Origin: JACDBE01 sp051002015
Lineage (GTDB): Bacteria > Actinomycetota > Acidimicrobiia > Spongiisociales > UBA5794
Assembly (NCBI GenBank): GCA_051002015.1
Contig: JBPCMS010000012.1
Coordinates: 4,173-68,172 of the forward strand
Direction of reading: 5' to 3'
Length of the DNA stretch: 64,000 bases
The notes beneath the pieces are model-generated. The model worked only from the letters and a program-made list of their open reading frames with translations, was not told the DNA's origin and ran no database searches. The translations under genes and the position numbers were made by a program. Each line of letters starts with the position of its first letter. Position 1 is the first letter of the stretch. Of the stretch, positions 1-9,400 are shown in pieces.

Positions 1-1362
1 GAGATCACCGCCGACCTGGCCTCGCCCCACCCGATGCACCGCCTGCTCCAGGGGGAGGTGGGGTCGGGGAAGACCGTTGTCGCCTTTGCTGCCCTGCTCA
101 CCGCCGTCCAGGGCGGCATGCAGGGGGCGGTGATGGCGCCCACCGAGGTGCTCGCCGCCCAGCACTACCTGGGGATGACCGACCTGATCGTCGAGGCGGG
201 GATGGCCCCGCCCTCGGTCGACCCCGGTGTCGCCCCCGGCCAGGACGGGCTGTTCGCCGCACCGCCCGCCGACGGGCCGGCGGTGCGGATGGCCCTGCTC
301 ACCGGAAGGCAGGCGGCGGCCAACTTCGTTCCGGGGACGGTCCGCCCGGCGGCCGTCGCCGGTTGGATCGCAGACGGCACCGTCGACATCGTGGTCGGCA
401 CCCACGCCCTCATCCAGGAGGGCGTTGACTTCAGCGACCTCGGGGTCGCCGTGGTCGACGAGCAGCACCGGTTCGGGGTCCATCAGCGGGTGGAGCTGCG
501 TGAGAAGTCGGCCACCCACGACCCCGACCTGCTGATCATGACCGCCACCCCCATCCCCCGCACCATGGCCATGACCCTGTACGGCGATCTCGACGTCTCC
601 GTCCTCGACGAGATGCCACCGGGCCGCATCCCGGTGGAGACCAGGCTCGTCGCCAAATCGCCCGCTGCGCTCGAGGAGGTCTACCGGCTGGTCAGGGCCG
701 AGGTCGAGGCGGGGCGCCAGGCGTTCGTGGTGTGTCCGCTGGTCGAGGAGAGCGACAAGACCGAGGCCGCCTCCGCCGTCGCCGAGTTCGACCGGCTGCG
801 CACCGTGTTTCCCGATCTCCGCCTCGGGCTGATCCACGGCCAGCTCCGCACCGACGAGAAGCAGGATGCCATGCACGCCATGAAGGAAGGCGCCATCGAC
901 GTTCTGGTGGCGACCACCGTGATCGAGGTGGGGATCGACATCCCCAACGCCACGGTGATGGTCATCGAGGATGCCGACCGGTTCGGGCTCAGCCAGCTCC
1001 ACCAGCTCCGGGGCCGGGTGGGTCGGAGCCGGTACCGCTCCCGCTGCGTCCTGATCGCCGAGCCGACCACACCCGAGGGGGAGCAGCGGCTCGCCGCCAT
1101 GGTCGCCACCACCGACGGGTTCGAGCTGGCCGAGGAGGACCTGCGCATCCGGGGTCAGGGCACCGTGTTCGGAGCCCGGCAAGCGGGGGTCAAGGACCTG
1201 CGGCTGGCCGACATCCTGCGCGACGCCGAGCTGCTGGTGACGGCGCGGGGCGAGGCCTTCGCCATGGTCGCCGCCGACCCCGAGCTGATGGACCACCCCG
1301 AGATCGCCGAAGAGGTGCGGGCCTTGCTCGGCGCAGACGTCGATTGGCTGTTCAGGAGCTGA
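1..1362 (+). CDS. recG: ATP-dependent DNA helicase RecG, C-terminal part (5' end outside window)
   Basis: RecG remodels stalled replication forks and Holliday junctions. The reading frame is open from base 1, so the N-terminal wedge domain lies outside the window; 453 codons remain. Walker A GEVGSGKT is near residue 20 and the RecG-type DEQHRFG box is near residue 152, followed by TATPIPRTMAMTLYGDLDVS and the C-terminal helicase lobe with RGRVGRS. A loop of about 25 residues (around 65-90, rich in Pro/Ala/Asp) lies between the Walker A region and the LLTG strand and looks like a lineage insertion. rsmD follows 33 bases later, a common actinobacterial neighbour. Confidence 0.96.
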   Translation, partial: EITADLASPHPMHRLLQGEVGSGKTVVAFAALLTAVQGGMQGAVMAPTEVLAAQHYLGMTDLIVEAGMAPPSVDPGVAPGQDGLFAAPPADGPAVRMALLTGRQAAANFVPGTVRPAAVAGWIADGTVDIVVGTHALIQEGVDFSDLGVAVVDEQHRFGVHQRVELREKSATHDPDLLIMTATPIPRTMAMTLYGDLDVSVLDEMPPGRIPVETRLVAKSPAALEEVYRLVRAEVEAGRQAFVVCPLVEESDKTEAASAVAEFDRLRTVFPDLRLGLIHGQLRTDEKQDAMHAMKEGAIDVLVATTVIEVGIDIPNATVMVIEDADRFGLSQLHQLRGRVGRSRYRSRCVLIAEPTTPEGEQRLAAMVATTDGFELAEEDLRIRGQGTVFGARQAGVKDLRLADILRDAELLVTARGEAFAMVAADPELMDHPEIAEEVRALLGADVDWLFRS

Positions 1363-1395
1363 GCGACGTAGCGTCAACCCGATGGGGACCGTCTG

Positions 1396-1947
1396 GTGAG
1401 GATCATCGCCGGGATCGCCCGCGGTCGGAGGGTGCGGGGGCCGGATGGCTGGACGACCCGACCGTTCCCCGACCGGGTCCGGGAGGCGGTGTTCTCGTCG
1501 CTGGGGGCGCTGGTCGAGGGCGCCGTCGTGCTCGACCTTTTCGCCGGCACCGGATCGCTGGGGCTGGAGGCGCTGAGCCGTGGCGCCGGGGAAACGACGT
1601 TCGTGGAGCGGGACCGCCCCGCCCTCGGGGTGCTGCACCGCAACGTCGAGGCGGTCGGGCTGGGAGGGACGATCGTCGCTGCCGACGTCGACCGGTTCGT
1701 CGCCGGTCCGCTCGGTCGCTACGACCTGGTATTCGTTGACCCTCCTTACGACCTGCCGCTAGCTTCTGTGGCGCGGATCCTCGAGGGACTGGAGCCGGCC
1801 GTGACTGACGGTGGGGTCGTCGTGGTACACCGGAGGCGCGGCGAGGAGCCGCCCCTCCTCGGGTCGCTCGTCTTGGCCGACCGCAGGCGCTACGGCCCTG
1901 CCGAGATCTGGCGCTTCACCATGGCCAGGGGAGCTGAGCCCTCGTGA
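1396..1947 (+). CDS. rsmD: 16S rRNA (guanine(966)-N(2))-methyltransferase RsmD
   Basis: RsmD methylates G966 of 16S rRNA in the small subunit, using SAM. The 183-residue product begins MRIIAGIARGRR, the family's usual start, and has the SAM-binding LDLFAGTGSLGLEAL near residue 40 and the N-methyltransferase motif DPPY near residue 115. A GTG start is used. Its stop overlaps the coaD start as GTGA, so the two are translationally coupled, as in many bacteria. Confidence 0.95.
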   Translation: MRIIAGIARGRRVRGPDGWTTRPFPDRVREAVFSSLGALVEGAVVLDLFAGTGSLGLEALSRGAGETTFVERDRPALGVLHRNVEAVGLGGTIVAADVDRFVAGPLGRYDLVFVDPPYDLPLASVARILEGLEPAVTDGGVVVVHRRRGEEPPLLGSLVLADRRRYGPAEIWRFTMARGAEPS

Positions 1948-2423
1948 CCACGGCCCTCATCCCGGGGAGCTTCGATCCGCCCACCAAGGGACACCTCGAC
2001 GTCATCGAGCGCTGCGTCGGCATCTTCGACAGGGTCAGGGTGGCGGTCATCGCCAACCCGGCCAAGACCCCGCTGTTCCCCGCCGACCGGCGCATCGCCC
2101 TGCTCACCGAATGCTGCCAGGAATGGCCCACGGTCGACATCGGATCGTTCGACGGGTTGCTGGTCGAGTACGCCGACACCGCCGGCATCAAGGTCATCGT
2201 CAAGGGGCTGCGGGCCATCACCGACTTCGACTACGAGCTGCAGATGGCCCAGATGAACCGCCACCTCTCCCCGCAGATCGTCACCCTGTTCGTCGCCACC
2301 AAGGCCGAATACGGGTACCTTTCCTCTTCTCTGGTGAAACAGGTCGCCCGTCTGGGCGGCTCGGTGGATGCCCTGGTGCCTGCGCCCGTGGCCGTCGCCT
2401 TGAAGGAGGCGTTTGCGACATGA
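1944..2423 (+). CDS. coaD: phosphopantetheine adenylyltransferase
   Basis: CoaD transfers AMP from ATP to 4'-phosphopantetheine, the penultimate step of CoA synthesis. The length (159 residues) is normal. The nucleotidyltransferase signature appears as PGSFDPPTKGH (residues 6-16; TxGH form), and the C-terminal SSSLVKQVARLGGSV holds the ISSS-type motif. The GTG start at 1944 overlaps the rsmD stop, and the TGA is overlapped by the ATG of the next gene, so rsmD-coaD-sepIVA form one tightly coupled unit. Confidence 0.96.
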   Translation: MTTALIPGSFDPPTKGHLDVIERCVGIFDRVRVAVIANPAKTPLFPADRRIALLTECCQEWPTVDIGSFDGLLVEYADTAGIKVIVKGLRAITDFDYELQMAQMNRHLSPQIVTLFVATKAEYGYLSSSLVKQVARLGGSVDALVPAPVAVALKEAFAT

Positions 2424-2935
2424 CCGACGATTCCCGGCCTGCGCCGCCTCCCGTCCCCGGCAAGATCATCGACCACATCGAGGAACTGATCGTCGCCGTC
2501 GAGGAGGCGCGGCCCGTGCCGCTCTCGCAGAGCGTGATGTTCAACCGCGACGAGTTCGTCGACCGTCTCCGCATCTTGCAGGAGGAGCTCCCCGACGAGC
2601 TGCGGGCGGCCCGCTGGATGGTCAGGCAGCGGGAGACGTACATCGCCCGCACCAACGAGAAGGCGCGCGAGGTGCTCGCCGCCGCCCAGGCACGTTCCGA
2701 GGAGCTGGTGAACGAGAGCTACATCGTCGCCGAGGCGGTCGAGGAGGCCAACCGGCTGGTGCGCAACGCCGAGAAGGAGGCGGAGCGGATCCGGCTCGAG
2801 GCCGAGGACTTCGCCGAGCAGCACCTCTCCGAGGCCGAGACCGTGCTCGGCGAGCTGCTCCGCTACGTGAGGGAGTCACGGGCCGAACTGCATCGCACCC
2901 TGCCCGCCCCGATCGAGCCGCCGCTCTCGGAGTAG
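2420..2935 (+). CDS. SepIVA/DivIVA-like coiled-coil cell division protein
   Basis: This 171-residue protein starts at an ATG overlapping the coaD stop (ATGA). After a short Pro-rich N-terminus, KIIDHIEELIVAVEEARPVP resembles the start of actinobacterial SepIVA, followed by a long charged helix rich in Ala/Glu/Arg from about 55 to 150 with no membrane segment. In mycobacteria the gene between coaD and DUF177 encodes SepIVA, a cytoplasmic regulator of septation and polar growth; the same position here supports that assignment. A generic DivIVA-like or ATP-synthase-b-like coiled coil is the alternative. Confidence 0.75.
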   Translation: MTDDSRPAPPPVPGKIIDHIEELIVAVEEARPVPLSQSVMFNRDEFVDRLRILQEELPDELRAARWMVRQRETYIARTNEKAREVLAAAQARSEELVNESYIVAEAVEEANRLVRNAEKEAERIRLEAEDFAEQHLSEAETVLGELLRYVRESRAELHRTLPAPIEPPLSE

Positions 2936-2939
2936 TGTC

Positions 2940-3443
2940 GTGCCCCGATCGTCTCCGTTCGTGGTGCCCGTCGGCGAGATGCTCCGCCATCCGGGTCGGG
3001 CCAGGCCGGTGCGGATCGAGACGTCGGTCGACTGGGCGGTCGAGTTCTTCTCGGCTCGGTCCGACCCGCCGCTGCGGGCCGATCTCGGGCTGACCGCCAT
3101 CCCCGGCGGGATCGTGATAAGGGGCCCGGTCGAGCTGACCATCGCCTCCACCTGTGTCCGCTGCCTGACCGAGACCGACCGCATCCACCGGGTGAAGGTC
3201 GACCAGCTCGCCGAGATCGTCGACGAGGGAGACGACGGGTACGTGCTCGCCGGGGACATGCTCGACCTGGAGCCGATCATCCGCGACGAGGTGCTGCTGG
3301 CGCTGCCGTTGCTGGCCCGCTGCGACCCGCCGTGCCGGGGACTTGGAGAGGATCCCGAAACCGGCTTGAATACCGCCGCTCCCGGGCGACGGTCCGAGTC
3401 GCCGTTTGCGATTCTCCGTGACATGCTCGACGCCGGGGATTAG
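2940..3443 (+). CDS. DUF177 / YceD family protein
   Basis: This 167-residue protein belongs to the DUF177 (YceD) family, which nearly always sits directly before rpmF and has been linked to ribosome assembly or 23S rRNA production. Two Cys pairs, CVRCL near residue 73 and CDPPC near residue 124, fit the family's metal-binding pattern. GTG was chosen as start because it lies four bases after the upstream stop. The last 35 residues are Arg/Ser-rich and divergent. Confidence 0.85.
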   Translation: MPRSSPFVVPVGEMLRHPGRARPVRIETSVDWAVEFFSARSDPPLRADLGLTAIPGGIVIRGPVELTIASTCVRCLTETDRIHRVKVDQLAEIVDEGDDGYVLAGDMLDLEPIIRDEVLLALPLLARCDPPCRGLGEDPETGLNTAAPGRRSESPFAILRDMLDAGD

Positions 3444-3470
3444 TGGTTTCAGAGCGAGGAATGCTCCGCC

Positions 3471-3647
3471 ATGGCGGTACCCAAGAAGAAGATGTCGCGC
3501 TCCAGGACCCGGCGGCGCAAGGCGACCTGGAAGGTGTCCGCCCCGGCGCTGGCCACCTGTCCCCGTTGCGGCGCTGCTCACCTCCCGCACCGGGTCTGCC
3601 CCCAGTGCGGCACCTACAACGGACGCCAGATCGTCCCCACGGCCTGA
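3471..3647 (+). CDS. rpmF: 50S ribosomal protein L32
   Basis: This 58-residue gene reads MAVPKKKMSRSRTRRRKATW and then a zinc-ribbon with two CxxC pairs, CPRCG and CPQCG, the zinc-binding form of L32. It lies between DUF177 and plsX, the canonical order. The ATG is preceded by GAGCGAGGAATG, giving a moderate ribosome binding site. The gene is easily missed because of its length. Confidence 0.97.
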   Translation: MAVPKKKMSRSRTRRRKATWKVSAPALATCPRCGAAHLPHRVCPQCGTYNGRQIVPTA

Positions 3648-3650
3648 TCC

Positions 3651-4640
3651 GTGGCGCGCATCGCTGTCGACGCCATGGGCGGGGACCGGGCGCCCGAGGA
3701 AGTCGTCCACGGGGCCGTCGCCGCCGCCCGATCGGGGATCGAGGTCATCCTGGTCGGTGACGAGCCACGTCTCGACGCCCTGCTCGCCGACGCCGAGGCG
3801 GCAGGGGAGCTCGAGGTTGTTCCCGCCAGCCAGGTGATCGGGATGGGGGAGGACCCGGCCTCGGCCATCCGCGACAAGAAGGACGCCTCGGTCACCGTGG
3901 CTGCCCAGCTGGTCGCCGCCGGGGACGCCGAGGGCATGGTTTCGGCAGGCTCCACCGGCGCCGCCATGGCCGCCGCCGTATTCGTCATCGGCAGGCTGGC
4001 CGGGGTCTCCCGGCCTGCGATCGCCACCTTGCTTCCCACTGGCAGGATCATCCTCGACGCCGGCGCCAACCTGTCCTGCCGGGCCGAGCACCTCGTCCAG
4101 TTCGCCGTGATGGGGGCTGCCCTCTCGTCCTCTCACTTCGACATCGCCGAGCCGACAGTCGGGCTGCTCAACATCGGCGAGGAGGAGGGCAAGGGCCGCG
4201 ACCTCGAGAAGGAGGCATACCGGCTGATGGCGTCGGTCCCCGGGATCAACTTCGTCGGGAACGTTGAGGGCCGCGATCTGGCCACCGAGCGGGCGGACGT
4301 CATCGTCACCGACGGGTTCACCGGCAACGTCATGCTCAAGACCGCCGAGGGAGCCGCCCGGATGGCGCTCAGGCTGATGCTCGACGCGGTTTCCGACCCC
4401 CAGTACCAGGAGGCGGTTGCCACCCTGGCCCCGGCCCTGATGACGGTGCGGGGTAGGCTCGATCCCGAGAGCACCGGGGGCGCTCCGCTGCTCGGGGTCA
4501 AGGGCAACGTGGTCATCGCCCACGGGTCTTCGTCGCGGATCGCCATCCGCAACGCCATCGCCCTCGCCGCCGAGGGCGCCGACCACCATCTTCCCGCCAG
4601 GATCGAGAAGGGGCTGACGGCGACGTCGTCGGTGGTGTGA
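3651..4640 (+). CDS. plsX: phosphate acyltransferase PlsX
   Basis: PlsX converts acyl-ACP to acyl-phosphate at the membrane surface, the first step of phosphatidic acid synthesis in most bacteria. The 329-residue protein begins with the diagnostic ARIAVDAMGGDRAP and contains SAGSTGAAMAAA and DGFTGNVMLKTAEG. A GTG start lies three bases after the rpmF stop. The acyltransferase at 59669-60406 could act later in the same pathway. Confidence 0.96.
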   Translation: MARIAVDAMGGDRAPEEVVHGAVAAARSGIEVILVGDEPRLDALLADAEAAGELEVVPASQVIGMGEDPASAIRDKKDASVTVAAQLVAAGDAEGMVSAGSTGAAMAAAVFVIGRLAGVSRPAIATLLPTGRIILDAGANLSCRAEHLVQFAVMGAALSSSHFDIAEPTVGLLNIGEEEGKGRDLEKEAYRLMASVPGINFVGNVEGRDLATERADVIVTDGFTGNVMLKTAEGAARMALRLMLDAVSDPQYQEAVATLAPALMTVRGRLDPESTGGAPLLGVKGNVVIAHGSSSRIAIRNAIALAAEGADHHLPARIEKGLTATSSVV

Positions 4641-4641
4641 C

Positions 4642-5325
4642 GTGCGGGATCCCGTCGCCACGGTCGAGGAGCGGCTCGGCTACACCTTCACCGACCGGGG
4701 GCTGCTCGCCGAGGCCCTGACCCATCGCTCATACGCCGGCGAGCACGCCGGGGTGGGCCACTACGAGCGGCTCGAGTTCCTCGGCGACGCCGTCCTCCAG
4801 CTTGCCGTCACCAGGTACCTGTTCGTGACGTTCCCCGATCTCCCCGAGGGGCAGATGGCCAAGGTGCGGGCCGCGGTGGTCAGCGAGCGGGGTCTGCTCG
4901 ACGTCGCCATCCGCCTCGAGGTGGGGCCGGCGCTGCGGCTGGGCCGGGGCGAGGACATCACCGGTGGGCGCGACAAGCCGTCGCTGCTCAGCGACGTGGT
5001 CGAGGCGTTGATCGGGGCGGTGGTCGTCGAGGCGGGGTTCGAGCGGGCCGCCCAGATCGTGGTCCACCACTGGGAGGATGCCATCGCCTCGAGGGCGACG
5101 GCGCCGGGGCAGCGCGACTACAAGACCAGGCTGCAGGAGATCCTGGCAAGGACCGACTTCCGGCCCCGGTACCAGGTGGAGCAGTCCGGCCCCGAGCATG
5201 CCAAGCGGTTCCGGGCGACGGTGTCGGCGGGCGACCGGACGCTGGGACAGGGCACCGGGTCGTCGAAGAAGCGGGCCGAGCAGGCGGCGGCCGAGGCGGC
5301 GGTCGACATGCTGCGCAATGCCTGA
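4642..5325 (+). CDS. rnc: ribonuclease III
   Basis: RNase III cuts double-stranded RNA, including rRNA precursors. The 227-residue protein has the catalytic signature ERLEFLGDAV near residue 41 with the Asp/Glu metal ligands, a second acidic stretch SDVVEALIGA, and a C-terminal dsRNA-binding domain from about 158 (DYKTRLQEIL to GSSKKRAEQAAAEAA). The GTG start is one base after the plsX stop, and the gene overlaps mutM by 8 bases. Confidence 0.96.
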   Translation: MRDPVATVEERLGYTFTDRGLLAEALTHRSYAGEHAGVGHYERLEFLGDAVLQLAVTRYLFVTFPDLPEGQMAKVRAAVVSERGLLDVAIRLEVGPALRLGRGEDITGGRDKPSLLSDVVEALIGAVVVEAGFERAAQIVVHHWEDAIASRATAPGQRDYKTRLQEILARTDFRPRYQVEQSGPEHAKRFRATVSAGDRTLGQGTGSSKKRAEQAAAEAAVDMLRNA

Positions 5326-6271
5326 GCTCCCCGAGGTCGAGACCACCAGGGCGTCGCTGGCACCGGTGCTGGTGGGGGCGGCCATCGTTCGGGTCGTCGT
5401 GCGGCGCGACCGGATGGTCCGCCACCAGGAGCAGCCCTCGGACTTCGCCGCCAGGATCATCGGGCGGACCATCCTCTCCGTGGGACGTACCGGCAAGTTC
5501 ATCATCGCCGGCCTGTCCGACTCCGGTGGCCTGGCCGAGTCCGGTGGCCCGTCCGAGTCCGGTGGCCTGTCCGACTCCGGTGACCTGTCCGAGTCCGGTG
5601 GCCGACCGGGCTCCGGCGCCGGTGTCGGCGAGGCCACCATGCTGTGGGTGACCCACCTTGGGATGTCGGGTCGGGTCGCCCTGGCCGTCCCGGGCGAGCC
5701 CGAGGCCCCGCACACCAACGTGGTCGTCGCCATAGACGGGAATGCCGGACCGGTAGAGATGCGGCTGGTCGATCCCAGGACCTTCGGCTTCGTGTGGGCG
5801 CTCACCCCTGAGGAGCTGTCTGGCTCCACCCTTGCCCGTCTCGGGTGGGACGCCTACACCGCCCTGCCGAGGGCGCGGCGTCTCCTCGGCGCCTTGGCGG
5901 GCAGGACCGCCCCGATCAAGGCGCTGCTGCTCGACCAGCGGATCGTCTCCGGGCTGGGCAACATCTACGCAGACGAGGCGCTGTTCCGGGCCGGGATCGA
6001 CCCGAGGCGGCCGGGTGGGTCGCTCGACGTGGTCGAGGTGGGGAGGTTGCGTAGAGCGATCAAGGTGACGCTCGACGCCGGGCTGCGTTGGGGAGGCACC
6101 ACCCTCGACGACCTGGCCTACCTGCTCCCCGACGGGCGTGCCGGCGACTTCACCAGGCGGCTCAAGGTCTACGGGCGAACCGGGGAGCCATGCCGCCGCT
6201 GCGGTACGCCCATCACCCGGATCGAGCTGCGGGGGAGAGGCACGCACTTCTGCCCGTCGTGCCAGAGTTGA
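5318..6271 (+). CDS. mutM: formamidopyrimidine-DNA glycosylase (MutM/Fpg) with an internal hexapeptide-repeat insertion
   Basis: MutM removes 8-oxoguanine and formamidopyrimidines from DNA with beta-elimination activity. The protein starts MPELPEVETTR, so the catalytic Pro2 and Glu3 are intact, and ends with a four-Cys zinc finger (CRRCGTP ... CPSC). At 317 residues it is about 30-40 longer than usual. The excess is six hexapeptide units of the form G-L-S-(D/E)-S-G at residues about 65-100, between the strand GRTGKFIIA (with the catalytic-site Lys) and LWVTHLGMSGR, where normal proteins have a short beta-hairpin turn. The start overlaps rnc. Confidence 0.96.
   Translation: MPELPEVETTRASLAPVLVGAAIVRVVVRRDRMVRHQEQPSDFAARIIGRTILSVGRTGKFIIAGLSDSGGLAESGGPSESGGLSDSGDLSESGGRPGSGAGVGEATMLWVTHLGMSGRVALAVPGEPEAPHTNVVVAIDGNAGPVEMRLVDPRTFGFVWALTPEELSGSTLARLGWDAYTALPRARRLLGALAGRTAPIKALLLDQRIVSGLGNIYADEALFRAGIDPRRPGGSLDVVEVGRLRRAIKVTLDAGLRWGGTTLDDLAYLLPDGRAGDFTRRLKVYGRTGEPCRRCGTPITRIELRGRGTHFCPSCQS
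5510..5617 (+). repeat. 18-bp tandem repeat inside mutM (six units)
   Basis: Six consecutive 18-bp units resembling GGCCTGTCCGAGTCCGGT occupy 5510-5527, 5528-5545, 5546-5563, 5564-5581, 5582-5599 and 5600-5617, the last being degenerate. The period is a multiple of three, so the frame is kept and each unit adds six residues. The near-identity of units 1 and 4 suggests recent slippage or unequal exchange. Confidence 0.93.
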
Positions 6272-6287
6272 GGGATTCCAGTAACTT

Positions 6288-6383
6288 GAACCTGAGGTTC
6301 CAGGGTGTCGCCATGACACGTAATCCGCTGATGTTGAACCTGAGGTTGCTGGGTGTCGCCACGACACGTAATCCGCTGATGTT
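6288..6383 (-). repeat. 48-bp palindromic repeat, cluster A (two tandem copies, reverse orientation)
   Basis: Copies at 6288-6335 and 6336-6383 abut exactly. Each, read on this strand, has the ends AACATCAGCGGATT and GAACCT(N)AGGTTC and the type I core GTGTCGTGGCGACAC, a 6-bp stem with a TGG loop. The first copy has GTGTCATGGCGACAC, which disturbs only the pair closing the loop. The array starts 16 bases after the mutM stop and lies in the gap before smc. Confidence 0.92.
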
Positions 6384-6455
6384 GGAGCGGGGAGCCGGAT
6401 CTGCCAGGGCGCGGCCCTTGTGATCTGAATCCCAAGGATGTGATTCCACCCCGGG

Positions 6456-6461
6456 TATGCT
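6456..6461 (+). promoter_or_regulatory. -10 hexamer of smc
   Basis: TATGCT ends nine bases before the GTG of smc, and no Shine-Dalgarno sequence lies between them. This spacing predicts a transcript that starts at or next to the start codon. Confidence 0.6.
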
Positions 6462-6470
6462 CCCGCGGCT

Positions 6471-9400
6471 GTGCTGCTCAAGACATTGTCGCTCGCCGGG
6501 TTCAAGTCGTTCGCCACCCGGACCCGCCTCGAATTCGACCCGGGGGTGAACGTCGTGGTCGGGCCCAACGGGTCCGGTAAGTCGAACCTGCTCGACGCCC
6601 TCGCCTGGGTGATGGGCACCCAGGCCACCAGCGCGCTGCGCACGGGACGGATGGAGGACGTCATCTTCGCCGGCACCGCCACCCGTCCCGCCCTGGGACG
6701 GGCCGAGGTGACGCTGACCTTCGACAACCGGGACCGCTTCCTGCCCCTCGACATCGACGAGCTGTCGATGACGCGCCGCCTGTTCCGCGACGGCGCATCC
6801 GAGTACGAGCTGAACGGGACGCCCTGCCGGTTGCTCGACCTCCACGAGATCCTGTCCGACGGGGGCGTCGGTCGTCACCAGCACGTCCTCGTCAGCCAGG
6901 GGCAGATCGGCGAGATCCTCAGCGCCCGCCCCGACGAGCACCGCGCCGTCATCGAGGAGGCCGCGGGCATCACCAAGCACCGGGCGAGACGGGACCGCTC
7001 GGTGCGGCGGCTGGAGCAGACGGACATCGACGTCACCAGGCTCGGGGACATCCTCGGGGAGGAGCGCAGGCGGCTCCGCCCGCTGGAGCGCCAGGCCAAG
7101 GCGGCGCTCCGCCACGATTCGCTGCGGGCCGAGATCAGGGCGGTGCGGCTGTGGCTGGGGGGCGAGGAGCTGCGTCGGCTCGATTCCCGCCGGGACCGGG
7201 CGACGGCGCAGCGGCACGGATCCGAGGAGGTCATCACCGCATCCGAGACCGAGCTGGCCGAACTGACCGGCTCGCTCGACCGGCTCCGCCGGTCCGCCGG
7301 CGAGGTGGGACGGCTGCTCGAGGTGGACACGGCGGCGGCGGCGCGACTGGAGACCGCGGTCGAGCGGTTCGCGCGCATCGCCACCGTTGCCAGGGAACGA
7401 CGCCGGGCGATGCAGAGCCGGATCGACGGCGCCGACGAGCGCCGGCGGGATGTCACCGACGAGCACCACAGCATGGTCGAGGACCTGGCCGAGCTGGAGC
7501 GGATCGACCCGGAGGCGAGGGCGGCCGCCGAGCGCGCCGAGACCGAGTTCCAGACGCTCGAGGACGAGGAGCGCACCTTGGCCGAGCAGGCACGGCTCCC
7601 CGCCGAGGGCGTTGTCGCCAACCTGCGTGGCGATCTGCGCTCGTTGGAGATCGCCGCCGACCGCGATCGTAAGGAGCACGAAGGCGTGGTGCGAAGGCGC
7701 CAGCTGGTGACCTCCCGCCTCGATCAGGAGCGGACGGAGTCGGACACGATCGTGTCCGAGATCCAGGAGATCGACGCCGCAGCCGGCGAAGCACGGGACG
7801 TGTTCGAGGCCGCCTCCGCCCGCCGCCAGCGTGACCAGGACGAGGCCGAGGCCGCCATGGAGCGCGCCGCCGAGGCGCGGCTCACCCTGTCCGAGGCGAG
7901 GGCGCGGGTCGAGGCATTCGAGACGGCCCTGCACGGGACCGGCGATTCCGAGGCGCGGCTGGTCGCCGAGGAAGCCGCCGGTGTGGTGGGGCCGCTGGTG
8001 GCGAGGCTGGATGTGCCCGTCGACATCGCCGCCGCCGTCGACGCCGCCCTGGCGCAGTGGTCGGTGGCGTTGGTGGCGACCGATCCCGGTGCCCTCCGCG
8101 ACGTCACCGGTCACCTCAAGTCGTCCGGCCTGGGTGGGGTCAGCCTGGTGATCGGCCACCGCTACCCGGTCGAGGCTCCGGCCCGGCCGGTAGCCGCCGA
8201 ATGGGGTGCGGACGCCCTGGTCGATCTGCTCGGGTCGAGGGCGGATCAGGCGCTGGCGACCCGGCTGCTCGGCGACGTGGTCGTGGTCGAGGGATGGGCG
8301 GCGGCATGGCAGCTGATCGAGAAGCACCCAGCCCTGCGGGCGGTTACGCCCGAGGGCGACGTGGTGTCGGTCCACGGGTTGCGGCTGGCCGAGGCGGACG
8401 GCGCCGGTCAGGCCAGGCTCGAGGCAGCCAGGGTGGACGTCGAGCGGGCCGACCGGGAGGCGGCACGGGCGGCCAGCCTGCGGACGAGCACCGGGCGGGC
8501 GCTGGAGGTCGCCCGCCAGGCCGAGGAAACGTCCCGGGCAACCCTGGAGCGGCTCGAGGCACGGCTCGGTGGCCTCAGCGAGACGATCGCTCTCAACGGG
8601 AGGGCCCGGGCGGAGCGTGAGGCGGAGGTCGCCCGGCTCGATGATCGGCGTCGGGCGCTGGCCGAGGCCGATGCCGCTCGGGCGGTCCGCATCGCCCAGA
8701 CCAGGGACCGGCTCACCGAGTTCGACGGGGAGGAACGGCAGCGTCAGGAGGCGTGGGAGGCGATCAACGCCCGCCGCGCCGAGGTCGCCCGACTGCGCGA
8801 TCGGGCCAGACGCAGCCGGGAGGATGCCGCCGCCACCGTCGCCGGCAACGAGGAGCGGCGCCGTCTGCTCACCGACCGACTCGGAGCGCTCGGCGCCGAG
8901 TTGGAGCGACTCGACCCCATTCCGGTCGATCCCGCCGCCATCGACCGGCTAACCCAGATCGAGGCATGGGCGGCGACGGCGGGGACCGAGAGCCGCCGGC
9001 ACATCGAGGAGCTGCGCGGCCGCCAGCGCGATCTGCGGCTCCAATCCACCTCAGCCGACGAGGCACTCCAGGGTGCAAACCACCGCCAGCGTGAGGTGGA
9101 GCGGGGGCTGAGCGCCGCCAGGGAACGGGTCTCGGCGCGAGCGGTCGAGCTCGCCGAGATCAGGGTCACCCGCCAGGCGCGCATCGAGGCGCTGCGCCGC
9201 GAGGCCGATGCCGAGGAGGGTGAGGCGCTGGCCGCATCCCGGCCCGATGTCGACGGCGACGCCGACCTCGATACCGTGCTCGCCGGCCGGGAGGCGGAGC
9301 TGCGCCGGATGGGCTTGATCAACCCGCTCGCCGCCGCCGAGTACGAGGACCTGTCCGCTCACGTCAGACTGCTCGACGGCCAGCTCGCCGACCTCGAGGA

